A stretch of 64,000 bases of DNA from Laguncularia racemosa (Eukaryota; Streptophyta; Magnoliopsida; Myrtales; Combretaceae), in assembly GCA_037954665.1 (NCBI GenBank), contig JBBMOL010000098.1, positions 1,178,001-1,242,000 of the forward strand, read 5' to 3'. How positions within the stretch are numbered: the first letter of the stretch is position 1; every line of letters starts with the position of its first letter. The notes under the pieces are model-generated. The model saw nothing but the letters and a program-made list of their open reading frames with translations, was not told where the DNA came from and did no database searches. Both the position numbers and the translations under genes were made by a program. Positions 1 through 12,539 of the stretch are shown here, piece after piece.

Positions 1-296
1 GATTTATATTTAGATTACAACTTTAGAACAAAAAAGTGGGGCCAAGTAATAGCAATTTGATGTAGTTGCCTCAAAAATTTCAAATAGCACCTATCACCTT
101 AACAGTGTCTAAAGCATGAATGTGAAACAGTGAAACCCAATCTTATATGCCAGGCTTTCTATCAACCAAAAGGCCTACAGAAGTTTTATTTTGCCTAAGT
201 ATCAAGATAAACAAAAAGAAAAAGGCTACCCCAACAATAGTAATATCATATAGCATTCATTCCATACCTGATTAACGCCCAATTAATATGTAGGTG

Positions 297-2357
297 TCAG
301 TTCCAAGACAAAACAGACTGATTTTGCAAGTAAGAAGCACTCAAGACACTCTCCACAAGATCCATTTGTCTTGCCAACAGAGAAAGGCATTCATATATCT
401 GCTCTGCCATAGGGTGTGATTTATCTCTAACAATGAATTCATTGACAATTCCATTCACCTCAATGGAGCTACAACCGGGAGTTTTCTCGACTCCTCTCTC
501 CTTCATCATCTTCCTTGCTTGTCCAGCCTCTTCCCACATGTTTGCTTCTCCATACATATTCGCAAGTAAAACATAAATTCCACTATCATCAGGATCCAAC
601 TTTAGAAGCTCTGAAGCCACTCTTTCTCCCAATATTATGTTTCCATTAACTCGACAAGCAAAAAATAAAGCTCCCCATACTGTAGCATCTGACTTTACGG
701 GCATGCTGGTAACAAGCTCTTCTGCTTCTTCCAATAGGCCAGCCCTACCAAGGAGGTCCACCATGCAAGAATAATGTTTAACACTAGGAAAAAGATTGAA
801 TTCGGAGCTCATTTGGTGAAAAAACTTACGACCAGCATCAACCAAACCCCCATGACAACAAGCTGATAATACCCCTAAGAAAGTCACTTCATCTGGCTTC
901 ATACCTGTATTAATCATTTCCAAGAAGAAAGATATGGCATCCTGTGCTTTGCCATGAATAGCTAAACCACAAATCATAGCTGTCCATGTCAAAGAGTTCT
1001 TTGCTGGCATGTCCCAGAAAACTTGGAGAGCCCTAGCAATATTACCACATTTTGCATACATATCAACAAGGGCTGTTCCCAAGGCAACATTCAATGAAAG
1101 CCGGTATCTTTCTATATAACGATGAATCCATATCCCAACATCAAGTGCCCCCAGCTGCGAGCACCCAGCTAAGCAAGTCACCATGGTCACCTCATCGGGT
1201 TTTATGCCATTTGCTTGCATTTCATGGAACAGAGCAAGGGCCTCCTTGCTGCGGTTAGCTTGGACATATCCACCAATCAATGCATTCCATGGGACAACAT
1301 CCTTTTCAGGCATATCATCAAAAAATCTACGCGCAGCATCAAGAAACCCAAATTTGGCATATCCCACAACCATTGTTGTCCATGAAACCACAGTCCTATT
1401 CACCATCTTATCGAAAATTGACCTAGCTGACTCAAGGTTCCCACACTTGACATACATATCCATTAGTGCATTCGAAAGGGGTACCGTCAAAGTCAACCCA
1501 TCCTCTTTAATTTTCAGATGAAATTCCCTCCCCAGACTGAAATCCTCCAATTGAGCAGTTGCAGAGACCATCCCGATCATCGTAACCTCATCAGCACTAA
1601 CACCCTCAGCTTCCATTTGTCTATATACACGTAAAGCATCTTTGGGCCGACCGCTCCTAACATACCCATTAATTAGAGAATTCCAGGAGACCAAATCTCT
1701 CAGAGGACTTTCATCAAACACTTTACATGCATCCTTCATTTCACCACATGAAACCAACATATGAATAACCGCATTCCGTACAAACAAATCACCATCAAAA
1801 CCCATTTTCAAAACATGCCCAAGAATCTCTCTACCCATATAAAGCAACCCCAAATTAGCACATACCTTAAACAACAATGGATAAGTGTAGTTATCTGGCC
1901 TCAACCCGCTACTTTTTTTCAACATTTTCTTGTACAAGAGCAAACATTTTTGAGAATTTTTACTCTCTATGTAACCTCTAATCGTTACATTCCACGAAAA
2001 AACATTTTGGTTTTTTGAATTATACAAAATCATGGTACAATACTCGAGGTCACGAGACTCGGAGAGTGCAGAAAACGCAATGAGTCGACTTAAAGCTAAC
2101 CCATCAGAGATAAGACCGCTGGATATCATTTGAGCTTGTATTTGCTTCAAGTGGGAAATGGATTTGCATCGCTTTTCGAGGAGAGAGAGAAGTGGGTTTG
2201 AGAGGACGAAGCTGTGTGTGCTGTTCCATGTTATGGGTTTGTCTCTGTAAGGACAGAGAGAACGTGTGTGGAGAGAGCAGAGAGAGGGGCTTACGTGAGG
2301 TTTTGGAGAGCAAAGTAGAGATCTTTTTCTGAGGATTGTTGCATAGAGATTGTTCAT
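297..2357 (-). CDS. SLO1: PLS-class PPR protein with E domain, SLO1-like mitochondrial RNA editing factor
   Basis: A single uninterrupted 686-codon frame encodes a pentatricopeptide repeat protein. Seen: serial P, L and S repeats from about residue 60 to 560 with phrases such as VSWNSLINGYVRSG, VVPWNALIGGYVQAN and LVDMYAKCGNI, then a C-terminal E/E+ region containing the hallmark PGCSSIEVNG and ending without a DYW deaminase domain. The first 50 residues are rich in Arg, Ser and Leu, which fits a mitochondrial presequence. From memory, order, length and wording closely match Arabidopsis At2g22410 (SLO1, about 680 aa), which is needed for C-to-U editing of mitochondrial nad4 and nad9. E-type PPRs bind RNA one base per repeat and recruit a deaminase in trans. 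The start ATG is the first in frame and gives the presequence. Intronless, as usual for this class. Family is certain; orthology to SLO1 is an inference. Confidence 0.93.
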   Translation of the reverse strand: MNNLYATILRKRSLLCSPKPHVSPSLCSLHTRSLCPYRDKPITWNSTHSFVLSNPLLSLLEKRCKSISHLKQIQAQMISSGLISDGLALSRLIAFSALSESRDLEYCTMILYNSKNQNVFSWNVTIRGYIESKNSQKCLLLYKKMLKKSSGLRPDNYTYPLLFKVCANLGLLYMGREILGHVLKMGFDGDLFVRNAVIHMLVSCGEMKDACKVFDESPLRDLVSWNSLINGYVRSGRPKDALRVYRQMEAEGVSADEVTMIGMVSATAQLEDFSLGREFHLKIKEDGLTLTVPLSNALMDMYVKCGNLESARSIFDKMVNRTVVSWTTMVVGYAKFGFLDAARRFFDDMPEKDVVPWNALIGGYVQANRSKEALALFHEMQANGIKPDEVTMVTCLAGCSQLGALDVGIWIHRYIERYRLSLNVALGTALVDMYAKCGNIARALQVFWDMPAKNSLTWTAMICGLAIHGKAQDAISFFLEMINTGMKPDEVTFLGVLSACCHGGLVDAGRKFFHQMSSEFNLFPSVKHYSCMVDLLGRAGLLEEAEELVTSMPVKSDATVWGALFFACRVNGNIILGERVASELLKLDPDDSGIYVLLANMYGEANMWEEAGQARKMMKERGVEKTPGCSSIEVNGIVNEFIVRDKSHPMAEQIYECLSLLARQMDLVESVLSASYLQNQSVLSWN

Positions 2358-2463
2358 TACTCACTAGCGAGCTTACGTTCATGTCGACTCTCACGGAAAG
2401 CAATGTAGATCCAGGCCAATGCAATGCAAGGATAATCGTATTTTGACATAAAGGTGAATAAAA

Positions 2464-3095
2464 TAATATAGGTAACGTTTGGTTCGTAATAATTGATAAT
2501 ATAAATAATATAGTATATAATAAAAAAATAAAATAATTTTTTTATATTTGATATATTTAATATTGAATAAAGATTTTTGTAATATTTATTATTTAATATT
2601 ATAAAGTACTGTATTAAACAATATATTTTAATAATTATGTTCATTATATAATATTATGGTGATTTAATTATATTTTTAATATTATTAAAAAATATAATTT
2701 GAAGAGATTATTTAATTCATAAAATTAAGTAAATTATATAAAATAATAAATATAAATCCATTGATTTTCTATGTAATTAAAAAAATTAATCATATATATT
2801 ATAAATTACAATAATTTATCTTATATTTAATAACTATAGTGTTAATTAAATTAATATTACAAATAAATAAATACATGTTCAATTACAATAATTTTTCTTA
2901 ATATTTAATAATTATAATGTTAATTTAATTAATATTATAATGACTCAAGACATTTTTGAGATTTCAAAATATATTTGTTTTTGTTTTATCAAATTAATTT
3001 TTATACTTTATTTTATATGGTACAAAATTTATATGTTTTGTTCAATACTCTAGGATCTCTTTTATCCAGTAATTAAACCAAATATGCAAACCAAA
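2464..3095. mobile_element. AT-rich MITE, copy 1
   Basis: An AT-rich stretch just upstream of the PPR start begins with AACGTTTGGTTCGTAATAAT and ends with a loosely inverted counterpart (ATTTGGTTTAATTACTGG when read on the minus strand). Inner sequence near the right end, including a stretch reading ATGGTACAAAATTTATA, recurs at 29.93-30.03 kb. No coding capacity. The termini resemble GTTTGGTT-type plant MITEs; superfamily and exact target duplication were not resolved. It sits within the likely PPR promoter. Confidence 0.5.
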
Positions 3096-6000
3096 TAAAT
3101 GACAAAAAAAAAAATTTCAGTCCAATACTAAAAAATCTTGACAATCAAACGATATCATAGATTGACATAGTTAATAATTTAAAAATAATAATATTTATAA
3201 ATATTGTTGTTAAAATATTTAATAAGTATACTATACTTACTACTAATTAATAATTTCTATAACACTTTGAGAATATATGGAGACAAGATGACTAATATTT
3301 TAATAGGACGACCAATTTAGTAAAGTAACTTGAAAATTATTAACTAAAAACTCGTTGGTCAACTATATAATTAAAATAAGATTGATCGACAATAGTGTAA
3401 CTTAAAACAAATTCCAACAAATTCGAACCTAATAAAAGATCATTAAACAATAAAAAAAGAAGAAGAAGATAATCACATTAAAGTAACCGGAAGGCCATAG
3501 TAATTAATCTAGCTACCCTAAAAAAGTAAAACTTGAATTAGAAAAACAAATTTATCGATCAGAGGAATTAAGTAAAATAGGAACTCTTACTTACTCTAGA
3601 TATTATAAAATTAGAAAATCCATAAGCACACCTATACTATAGAAAAAATATAAATGGTAAGCAAAGAGACCAAATTGACCTTAAAAGTAAAAAAATAAAA
3701 ACAAGATAAATTATAAGTTAAGATTGATAAATTAGTAAATGGCAATGTTAAGATATCAATAGAGAATTATGTTACATGCACATAGGGCATCATCATAACT
3801 ATATCCACCAATAGCTTTTACACAAAAATTTTAGAAAATTAAATAAAATAATTAAGTATAATACAAAAATATGACAAAATATCTATAAAATAACTCTAAA
3901 CGGCTAAATGATTGCCCAATCACCCAAACATGACAAGAACATGTTAGGATATACCATAAATATCTTTGAAAAATTAGGAAAAAGAAAAGAATTAATTAAA
4001 TAATAATTTATAAAATTGAAATAATATTGGATTATTCTAGATTTTAAGTCAAAAAAATTTCACCAAAATTCACACACTTGTCCAAAAATGATCAAATTTT
4101 AATATGACATGTGTCAACATGAATTAATACACTTGGAATTTTTTCAAAATTTTTCACCCACTATAGAATAAAAAAAAAAATCAAAAGTAATTCAACAACT
4201 ATAAATATTGCCTAAGTCTCCTTCTCCGTTCCATTTAGAGTCGTTGGCCTCACTTGATAACAAGATGTGATATTTAGAGCTTTCAATTCCACTTGAGGCT
4301 AGCTGACACTCTTGGTGGGGTGGTGGTTGTTATTCTAATGGTGTTTTGGAATTTTTGCCACATTTCAGTTGATTGTTCCTATATTATTATTCTATCAATA
4401 TTTCATTGCATCCTCGCATTTTTAAGTCCTTTATTTTCCTACTATGTTGTGCTTTTTTTCTTAGAATTAATTTCCTATATTTAGTATTTTTTAGAATTTT
4501 TGCAAATTTTAATAGTATATTAGGTAAATTACTAATTTTAGGGGAAAATTAAAATATCCTAGTCATGGTCCATTTTCAATCACAATTTTTTTACATATAA
4601 TGTTTGATATTATTTATAATATTTTGGTGCCTTTGGTACGTTAATCTAAATGTTTTCAATTTATTTTGCATTTTTAGGCCTATTTTCAAGTAAATCAACA
4701 AAATAATGATTAATTAATTAATTTTCAAAAAAATACCAATCCTCATTTCTCATTAAATATGCCCTATTTTTACTACATTTTGATGAAAACCAATATTAGA
4801 TACTCATTTTTCAACTCTATTTATTTATCTCTTATTCTCTTATATTACTTTAATCAAAGTTGCCTTGCAATTATATTACTATAACTATATACAAATCTCC
4901 ATACCTACACCTTTATAAATGGCTTTACATCAAATCATTACAGACATAAGAATCCCTCTATTTCCCCTTTATGAGTCTTCCCACCATTTCACCTAAATAT
5001 TAAATGAAGGCATCTATTTTATAACCAACTTACAAACCATTATATTTATATATATAATGCACTTACTATCTTATATGACCTAAACCCTATTTAACTATAA
5101 ATGGCCCCTATTTTCATCATCTTAAGGGAATTCAACAAGTTAAACATAAGAATCACAACTATTTGCCATATTTGAAAATACTCAATATCATTACAACTAC
5201 TGTATTAAAATTACAAAATGATTGAGTGCATTATATTAAAATTTCTACATATTCCTTTACTACATTTTCTACTTAACTTTTGTATTATATTATGAACTAA
5301 TATTTTCCTAAGAAATGTAGTAACATTTACTTTGAATAAAACCAAAAAAGAGTATTGTAGCCAAAATTATAACAAAACCTAACATAAAACCTATTGTGGA
5401 ACCTATGAGGTCTTCCTATCTCTTTAACATTAGTTAATTAAATTTTATAGGACATTCGTAATTACCAAAGGGTTGCAAAGCACTCAACAAGCCAAGTAAG
5501 CAAGCCTACCTCACAACAGTTTTATTGTGTTAACAAATGATCATAAGTCATAATACCACTTGTTTTTATAATTACTTGCTTGTGCGCATGCAACACGTGT
5601 GATTGCTTTGCTTGGTATAACTGAGCTTACCCGGTTAGTATGACTTGTTGTGACCTATATCCTGTGAAATGTGTATACTATTTGATCACTCCTTAAACTA
5701 GAATAATGTTATACCTAACCCTAATCTCTGATCATGTATTGCATCTCCTATTGATTGCATAGCTTACACCTACCAAACGCTACCCATTTTGGTGAGGACA
5801 TGAGAGTTTCCTTCCTCTAACCTTATATAACTAAATGACAAGAGAAGAGATCGTGATACAAGTTATAGGTTATCAAGGGGATAGTTCAAAATAGGTATAG
5901 AGGGGATACTGGGAAGTTAGGAAGTCCATTGCATAATCTTGAATTTAGTGGGAGGTGTTTTTTATTGTGACAAAACTTCTCAAAACCCAAACTAGAGTTA

Positions 6001-6990
6001 ATTTCTCTAATCTTACGACAAACCAGTCAACGTTATACAAATGATGCTTGTTTTGTTACATTACACCCTAAAAGAATTTGGTATTACTTGATTATACTTG
6101 CCTAAAGTATCGTACTTTTCCTTTGCCAACTCATTGAGTACGTGGTTTTTACTCGTTCTCTTATAGATTTTTTTATAGGTATTTAAAGACTTAAGCCAAC
6201 CTAATAGAACTAATGCTAATACATAGAATAAAAGAATGGGGTATTTAATGAGAATCAACCTGCTAAGCTAACTCTAGAAGTTATGTTCTAAAGATTCATA
6301 AAAGACTTGAGTCCAATGTAATAAACAAACTTAAAATGAATAGTGTATTATTCTCTAGGGTTATGGACTGCTTCCATTTATACTGCTACTCTAATCATAA
6401 TGCCTTATGGATATTAATGTTATAATGATAGGCAGGGGTTCTATGTTACTAATATTCGGTAGAATATATGGTGGGACTATTACGATTTATCTATCTGGAG
6501 TGTGATAGTTTTTACAACGGATATTGTAAGAATTTAGTTTGAATTTAATCAAATCCATGTTAACTTTAAACTTCGCTTTATACTTAATATGAGGTAATAT
6601 ATTTTTTAAGGAAAAATAAAAACTCGGTCAATTTAATTTGGAAATATTTTGAGATCAATAGATGAATAATTGTACTTCATATATTCACCCTTTTAGTAAA
6701 TAAAATGTGCATGCAATTTAGTATGAAATTTAAATAAGCCTATGAACCAAATCAAACCAAGCCATTATAGCTTGATTTGCACATTCGTCCAAATTGGAGG
6801 GACCAATTTGAGATTTCATCTTTTCTCAATAAATGTGTTCGGTGATCCTTAGCTTTGGCAACAGCATAAAGACAGCAATTAGGTCACCTTAGCCAAATAG
6901 AAACCGGGTTTGATGTCTACAAAAATACACCTCTAGCTTGTCTCATTACAACAAAGTCTCCTTGACAAGTTACTCAGGATTAGAAGTACA
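3096..6990. other. Intergenic AT-rich sequence, no gene seen
   Basis: Almost 3.9 kb of AT-rich DNA with only short chance frames. I recognise no protein, tRNA or intact transposon. The less AT-rich stretch at 5.45-5.9 kb could be decayed retroelement, but nothing in it is diagnostic. Confidence 0.6.
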
Positions 6991-7087
6991 CGAAAACTAA
7001 GTTATTTGAGCAAAAAAAAAAAAAAAAAGAATGTGAACTCGAACAGATTTTTCTCTTTGCCGCTACATTCCATGAGTAGAAACTTCC

Positions 7088-8712
7088 TTAAGCACCACCA
7101 GAACCATATTTCTTTCCAAAAACAATCATCTGAAGCTTGTCATAACCGGCGAGCACTCCGGCACCAGCGATAGCACGGAGAATGTTAGCTCCAGCACCCT
7201 TGAAGAGAGATTTAGGACCCTCTTGCTTAACGATTTGAGAGAATGCATCCAATGAACTGCTGTACTTGACAGCTTCACCCGATGTCATCATCATTCTTCT
7301 ACGAACGGTATCAATTGGGTAGGAAGCAAGGCCAGCACCATTGGTGATAACCCAACCAAGGGCAAAACTGGCAAAGAAACTATCCTGAAATCATAGACGC
7401 CATATTATGTGAGCAGGACATTCGGATTGCAATTGACATAGATTCTGCTCACCCGCAATATAAAGCAATTATGGAATTCTAGATTGCAATTTGCATAAAC
7501 CCAAAAAGAGATTCTGCAAGAAAATTTGATCTAAACCCCCGAGCTTAAGACTTCTCTTACACAGGCCTAGTCTTCCTGAACCATGCGTTTTGGCTACGCT
7601 CTTAAGGATTCAAAACACATGGTTTATGGCGGAAATCTCCCTATACTCGGTATACAAGTCAGCACTAAATAGAATATATGCTCTAACTAATGATGCAGGA
7701 ATTGTCAAAATGAAGCATATGAACCCGATTTAACGAACCTGCAACTTTCCTGTCAGAATCACAGGCTTCAAAGAATCATACATTCCGAAATAGAGACCTC
7801 TGTAGACAATGATGCCAACACAGGAAATGTTGAATCCACGGTAGAGTCCAGCTATGCCGTCGGATTGGAGAGTCTTCTTGTAGACATCAATCAATCCATT
7901 GAACTGCCTCTCTCCCCCCTTCTTTGCTGCCTTGGCATCATTAGCAAGGCGGGTCCTAGCGTAATCCAAAGAGTAGACGAAAAGAAGAGAGGAAGCTCCA
8001 GCAGCACCACCTGATGCCAGGTTACCAGCAAACCATTTCCAGTAGCCATCCCTGTCCTTCTTGAAGTTGAACAATCTCTTGAAGTAATCTTTAAATGCAA
8101 AGTTCAATGCCTGTTTTTGAAAGTTCCACTCATTACAAACCAAACTCCATTTATAATATAAGAAACCAGACACATATTTTGCGTATGGAAGAAATCGTGG
8201 CATACTTGAGTGGGGAAGTAACGGATGACATTGGCCGTGTTCCCTCTCCACAAAGATACGAGTCCTTCATCCTTAATTGTTCGGTTGAAGCAATCTCCAA
8301 TACCCTTGTAAGGTTCAGATAACCGACCGGCCTTGATCATCTCATCCTGGTTCTGAATGAGGAGCTTCACACGCTCGATAGGAGCAGCAGCGGTTTTGGA
8401 AACAGCGGCAGAAACTCCACCCATTAAGAAATCCATGACAAAGGCGGAAGCTCCTTTCTCAGATGGGGCTTGAACCAACACCGGGGAAGATGAGGTAACT
8501 GATGCTAGACCGACGGTAGACTGCGTTGGCATTGTCAAGGCAGATGTAAATGCTGGATTGGAGTAGTTGCCATATGCTTGTCGCCTCTGATAGACAGCAG
8601 GCCTTTGGAATCCAGTATAACGGCCTTGGACATCCTGACAAACGCTGGATCTCAGGTGCATCTGCCCTGCAACCCTCTGGACGATGCTCGGGTGCTGTTG
8701 GATTTCAGACAT
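7088..8712 (-). CDS. AAC: Mitochondrial ADP/ATP carrier (adenine nucleotide translocator)
   Basis: Three coding exons: 8712-8206, 8110-7739 and 7384-7088, all joined at GT-AG introns in phase 0, giving 391 residues. It exchanges matrix ATP for cytosolic ADP across the inner mitochondrial membrane. Seen: a plant-type N-terminal extension of about 85 residues starting MSEIQQHPSIVQRVAGQMHL, then three carrier repeats with the signatures APIERVKLL, SLDYARTRLAND and YPIDTVRRR. The sequence RRRMMM, diagnostic of true ADP/ATP carriers, is at residues 321-326. The C-terminus is FGKKYGSGGA, as in plant AACs. The chosen ATG starts the conserved N-terminal extension. Length agrees with plant homologues of about 380-390 residues. 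The introns fall after FPTQ and after GKLQ. No damage seen. Confidence 0.96.
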
Positions 8713-10347
8713 GGCTTTTCAAAATTGAATCCTCCACCTGCTACCATTGACATGTTTCGCTCATCAGTCCCAACAAGCATGTATTAAGAGCATTTCCAAA
8801 AACACAATCAAATAGACTTCTCATGCATAATTGATTTTGTCATGGAAAAAAGAAAAAGCAGCTGAGGGCATCTAGTAGATTGTGTATGCATCAGCATTGA
8901 TCCCTCATAAGAACTGAGATGTTTCTTTTTCATTTCTAGACATAACTCGAAGTGAAACTCTTCCCTGATGAAGCTTGTCTGCCATAGAGGATACTATTGA
9001 TCCTAAAAGCAGATGGAGTATTTACTAGAGAAACAATCTCTAGACATAGAAATTAGAAATGCCGAGGGAAATCAAATTATCAATTGTCATTTCTGGCTCT
9101 CTGTCTGTGTCTCTGGAGGATTGGTAAATTCAATTCATAGAACTTGAGCTTTAAAGATAGAGCATCGCCACTAGTGTGTATCGACAAGAACATTGTTCCA
9201 AGATCCTTATTTCTCAAACATCATGTAAATCAATGGCCTTATCGGTGTTGTTTCATCATAACACGTGAAAATAGCTATTCAGCTAATTGTGAAAACTCCA
9301 AGTTATTACCCTTGGAGTATCTTTGCAAAATCAAAAATTACAAAATATCAACCATTTTCAATCCCATGAATCATGACAAATCGATAACCAGCCACTAACA
9401 CAACCACCATCACTAGTAAAAGAAAAACAGTTTCAGGAAAACAAGCACACCTATGATCAATATCGTCGATGTCAAACTAGATAAAATCCAATAATGTATC
9501 GAGCATTGGATCAGCAAATTTCCAAGGTCCATAGACAAGGTGAATGGATTCATAAATCTGATAACTTATGAATCCTATGCATGTTGCAGCTTCACTAATC
9601 AAATCCTTAGGAAGTATGGCAAAGAAAATATTGAAAAATGGGAAGAAATACAGAGGATTGACAACGATGGGACGATCACCTTTTGGTCTTGTACTTTTTC
9701 GACTGAATTCAAGAACAGAAAAAGAACCCAAATACGTTCAACTCCTTTTAAGTGACAGGACACACCCAAAAGCAAACAAGAACGGTTATGACTGCCATAA
9801 AAATAAAGCCACCGTTGTAAAAAAGGTCAAAGGATAAATACCAGGAAACAGTGGTTCGTATGGTTTAGTTTAGGCATGAGGGAGACAGTACATCTCGCCT
9901 CAGCATTCGTTCTTCCAAAACGTAAAAAAAGGCAGGACCACACGACCATGAGTGGTCACGAATGGGTGATGAATGTATTTGAGTTCTTAATTTGTTTATT
10001 TAAAAATATTTCATATACAAGGATTTCAAATTTTTCTGAAAAGGAGTTTTTTTTTTTAAATACAATCAATCACTTATCATTCTTAACACTTTACTTTAAC
10101 CATGATAATGTTTTTATTATAATAAAAAATATAAAATTTTCTATGATCGCATCATATTTTGTACGAGATTAATTTAATTTTTAATTTTATTATAATTTAT
10201 ATAATAATAATATAAATTTAATATATATAACTGAAGATATTAAAAACGTAAAAATATATATTGTTTAATAACTTACTCTAGAGTTGTAACAATTACTCTA
10301 TTTGAAAGCATTATAATTTTTTTTTTGTTTCCTTTAATATTTGCTTG
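8713..10347. other. Upstream region of the ADP/ATP carrier gene
   Basis: This stretch lies 5' of the carrier ATG and probably holds its 5'UTR (often intron-containing in plant AAC genes) and promoter. I could not fix a TATA box or a UTR intron with confidence. The distal part from about 10.0 kb is AT-rich and runs to the Ogre insertion site. The frame at 9477-9731 (minus) is unassigned. Confidence 0.4.
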
Positions 10348-10352
10348 TAAAC
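10348..10352. repeat. Left target-site duplication of the Ogre-like element (TAAAC)
   Basis: TAAAC immediately precedes the left LTR and is repeated at 25253-25257 immediately after the right LTR. This 5-bp duplication is what Ty3/Gypsy integrases produce and shows that the element is bounded by a single insertion. Confidence 0.92.
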
Positions 10353-11776
10353 TGTCGAGTCTAATTTCTGAATTCCCATTCCTAATCCGATCTAGACTAG
10401 ACCCTATGCTCATCTAATGTAGATCCTCGACTTGAATTAGGAACTTCGTTTGATTTTTGGAGTCGCCACCCAACTGTTGTTGGGAAAAATTGAATTACGA
10501 CTAAAGGAGCGGATTAGTCTTAATTTGGACTACTAGTCGTCGTTATTTCCTCTTCTCGTTTTTGTGAAAAGAGGAAAAGGGAAAACTAGAGTTTCTAAGT
10601 CCGGAGGCTAACCTATTAAAACCTTTACGGTTACCACCTAATCTCTTAAAATTGTTTCTCTTTAGAAATGTGTTTCCATTTTATTTCTGTTACTTTTTAT
10701 TATGTTTTTTTTATTTCAAGCAAATGATTTTTCATTCATTTTATGGGTTGACCCGAATTGGTGCCTACGTACCTGCTACTCAGGATCAAACAAGCCGTAG
10801 TTCGCTTTTTTTTTTGAAAACTTTAAGTTTGTTTGTAAATTTTAGTTTTTGAAACCTATTTTGATTTATGTTTTTACCATTTTCGAGATTTTTTTTCTAA
10901 AAAATTCTAAGCCTAAGCTTTAATCTGATTTTGAAAATGATTTTTAGGGAAAAACATCAATTTTGGATTTATTTGAAGCAAAGGATTTTTCTAAGTGCTA
11001 AAACTCATTTTTTATGATTCTTTTATAATATTTGAATTTTTTATGATTTTTATGATTTTTTTTGTTATTTTTGTGATTTCTGAGAATTTTGGAGATTGTT
11101 GTGATTTTTTGGAATTTTTGTTGATTTTCGTGATTTTTGGGAATTTTTGTGATTTTTGGGGATTTTTGTGATTTTTTGGATTTTTGGTTTATTATCTATC
11201 CTATTTTGACATCTAAAATTTTATTATTATTTTCCTAATATTTCTTATTATTTTTCTATATTTTATTATTTTTTATTTTTTATTTATCTATTTATTATTT
11301 ATTATTATTATTTTTCTACATTATTAAATTCTAGAAAAATCTAATTTCTACATTTTCCTATTTATTAAAAATAAAACATAAACAAATAAATAAATAAATA
11401 ACAAATAATAAATTAATTAATTAATTCAGAATAAATAAATAAACAAAATTAATTAAATAAAAAAAATCCGGAAAATCCGACTTACCTGAATCCGGGTCGG
11501 TGCGCGGGTCGGGTCGGGTCGATCGGACACGGCGGCGGGGAAGGCTCGTTCACGGCGTTCCGGTGGCTTTTTGCAACGGGTGAGGTGTCGAATCCTAGCT
11601 TCTCCAGGTTGCTGAATCCAATGGTGGCGGTGGTTTGCTCCTAGAACGTCTCCTTGCGGTGGCTCTAGCTCCGGTCGGTGGTTTCGGCTTCGAACTTCTC
11701 TGGCGTACTCCGATTCGCTCCTTTCTCTCTCTTTCTCTCACTTTTTCTTCGTGCCTTAGCTTCCTCCTGCTCTCCT

Positions 11777-11786
11777 CTATTTATAG
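11777..11786 (-). promoter_or_regulatory. TATA box of the left LTR
   Basis: Reads CTATAAATAG on the minus strand, in the element's transcription direction, just after the GC-rich and pyrimidine-rich block. The same motif is at 24555-24564 in the right LTR, where it would drive the element's RNA. Transcription should start some 25-35 bp further in the minus direction. Confidence 0.6.
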
Positions 11787-12120
11787 GCACCTCGAACTCC
11801 TCTTGGATATGCTCAAATTCTCCGATTTAGATAAACCCATATTTTTCCGTTTTTGGATTCGGTTTTATCCCAGCGATTTGATGTAAATCTCTTGTTTTTC
11901 TTTGATTTTTCTGATGGATTTGGCTTTATCTTGACTTTAATCTAGAAGATTAAAAAGAAAACGGCCGATTTCGTCTTCGTCGGACCTGCTCCGGCTCCTC
12001 CTCCGATTTTCCTAGGCGAAGAAGACGATCATGCGCCATGCACGCGTTTCCTCTTGGCCAATCACATGCTGCCATGTGGCAGCTCCAGGGAAAAGAACGA
12101 AAAATTTTTGCCGAGCGCCT

Positions 12121-12197
12121 ACGGGGGGATTCGAACTCGCGACCTTCAGCCTTCACACGGTCCCAACATGCACACACGAGCCAGCTGAGCTGGCCCA
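12121..12197 (-). other. tRNA-like A-box/B-box module in the left LTR
   Basis: On the minus strand this stretch holds an A-box-like CAGCTCAGCTGG, about 55 bp of spacer and a B-box-like GAGTTCGAATCC. These resemble the split internal RNA polymerase III promoter of tRNA genes and tRNA-derived SINEs. I cannot fold it into a full cloverleaf, so I do not call a tRNA gene. The copy in the right LTR is slightly closer to consensus. Confidence 0.45.
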
Positions 12198-12475
12198 ATT
12201 TCCCGATTTTATTTACATCGCAAATTGTACATATGCGATGTAATTTTTTTTATTTTTTTGTATTTTTTGAAATTTCAAAAATTTGTAAAAATTATTTATT
12301 ATTCATTATTGCCATTTCTGAAATCATTTTTCAAAATTGACGTGTTTTCCTATTTATTTTTTATTTTTTTGAACATTTTTATTATTTATGGTAAATTAGA
12401 GAAAAAATAGAAAAAATTGAAAATTGATTATTATTGAGAATTGTTGATTCCTAGGGCAAAAATAGGGTGTTTACA

Positions 12476-12490
12476 GCTGCCCCTCTTTGT
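12476..12490 (-). promoter_or_regulatory. Polypurine tract
   Basis: On the minus strand ACAAAGAGGGGCAGC directly abuts the first TG of the 3' LTR. A purine-rich run in this position primes plus-strand DNA synthesis in LTR retrotransposons. Confidence 0.75.
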
Positions 12491-12539
12491 GGTAAAGTTT
12501 GAAAAACTTAACTACAAAGATAAACAAAAGACACCATTT

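Larger units (their letters stand above)
10353..12475 (-). repeat. Left LTR (3' LTR in element orientation)
   Basis: Begins TGTCGAGTCTAATTTCTG and ends GGGTGTTTACA on the plus strand. It is nearly identical over its whole length to 23129-25252; the differences I saw are scattered substitutions, many at CpG or TpG/CpA positions, and small length changes in AT-rich simple repeats (the AAAT run near 11.39 kb and the TTATTATT block near 11.29 kb). It contains a TATA box, a tRNA-like module and a GC-rich central block near 11.48-11.66 kb. Confidence 0.95.

Noticed and set aside
9477..9731. 84-codon minus-strand frame upstream of the ADP/ATP carrier
   Set aside because: Hydrophobic and oddly protein-like, but I match it to no family, it lacks a partner exon, and it lies where the carrier leader or promoter is expected.
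11635..11886. 83-codon plus-strand frame in the left LTR, and its twin at 24413-24664
   Set aside because: Conserved only because the LTRs are near-identical; it lies antisense over the LTR promoter and resembles no protein.
12121..12197. Functional tRNA gene
   Set aside because: A and B boxes are present but I cannot form acceptor and anticodon stems, and the spacing is long.
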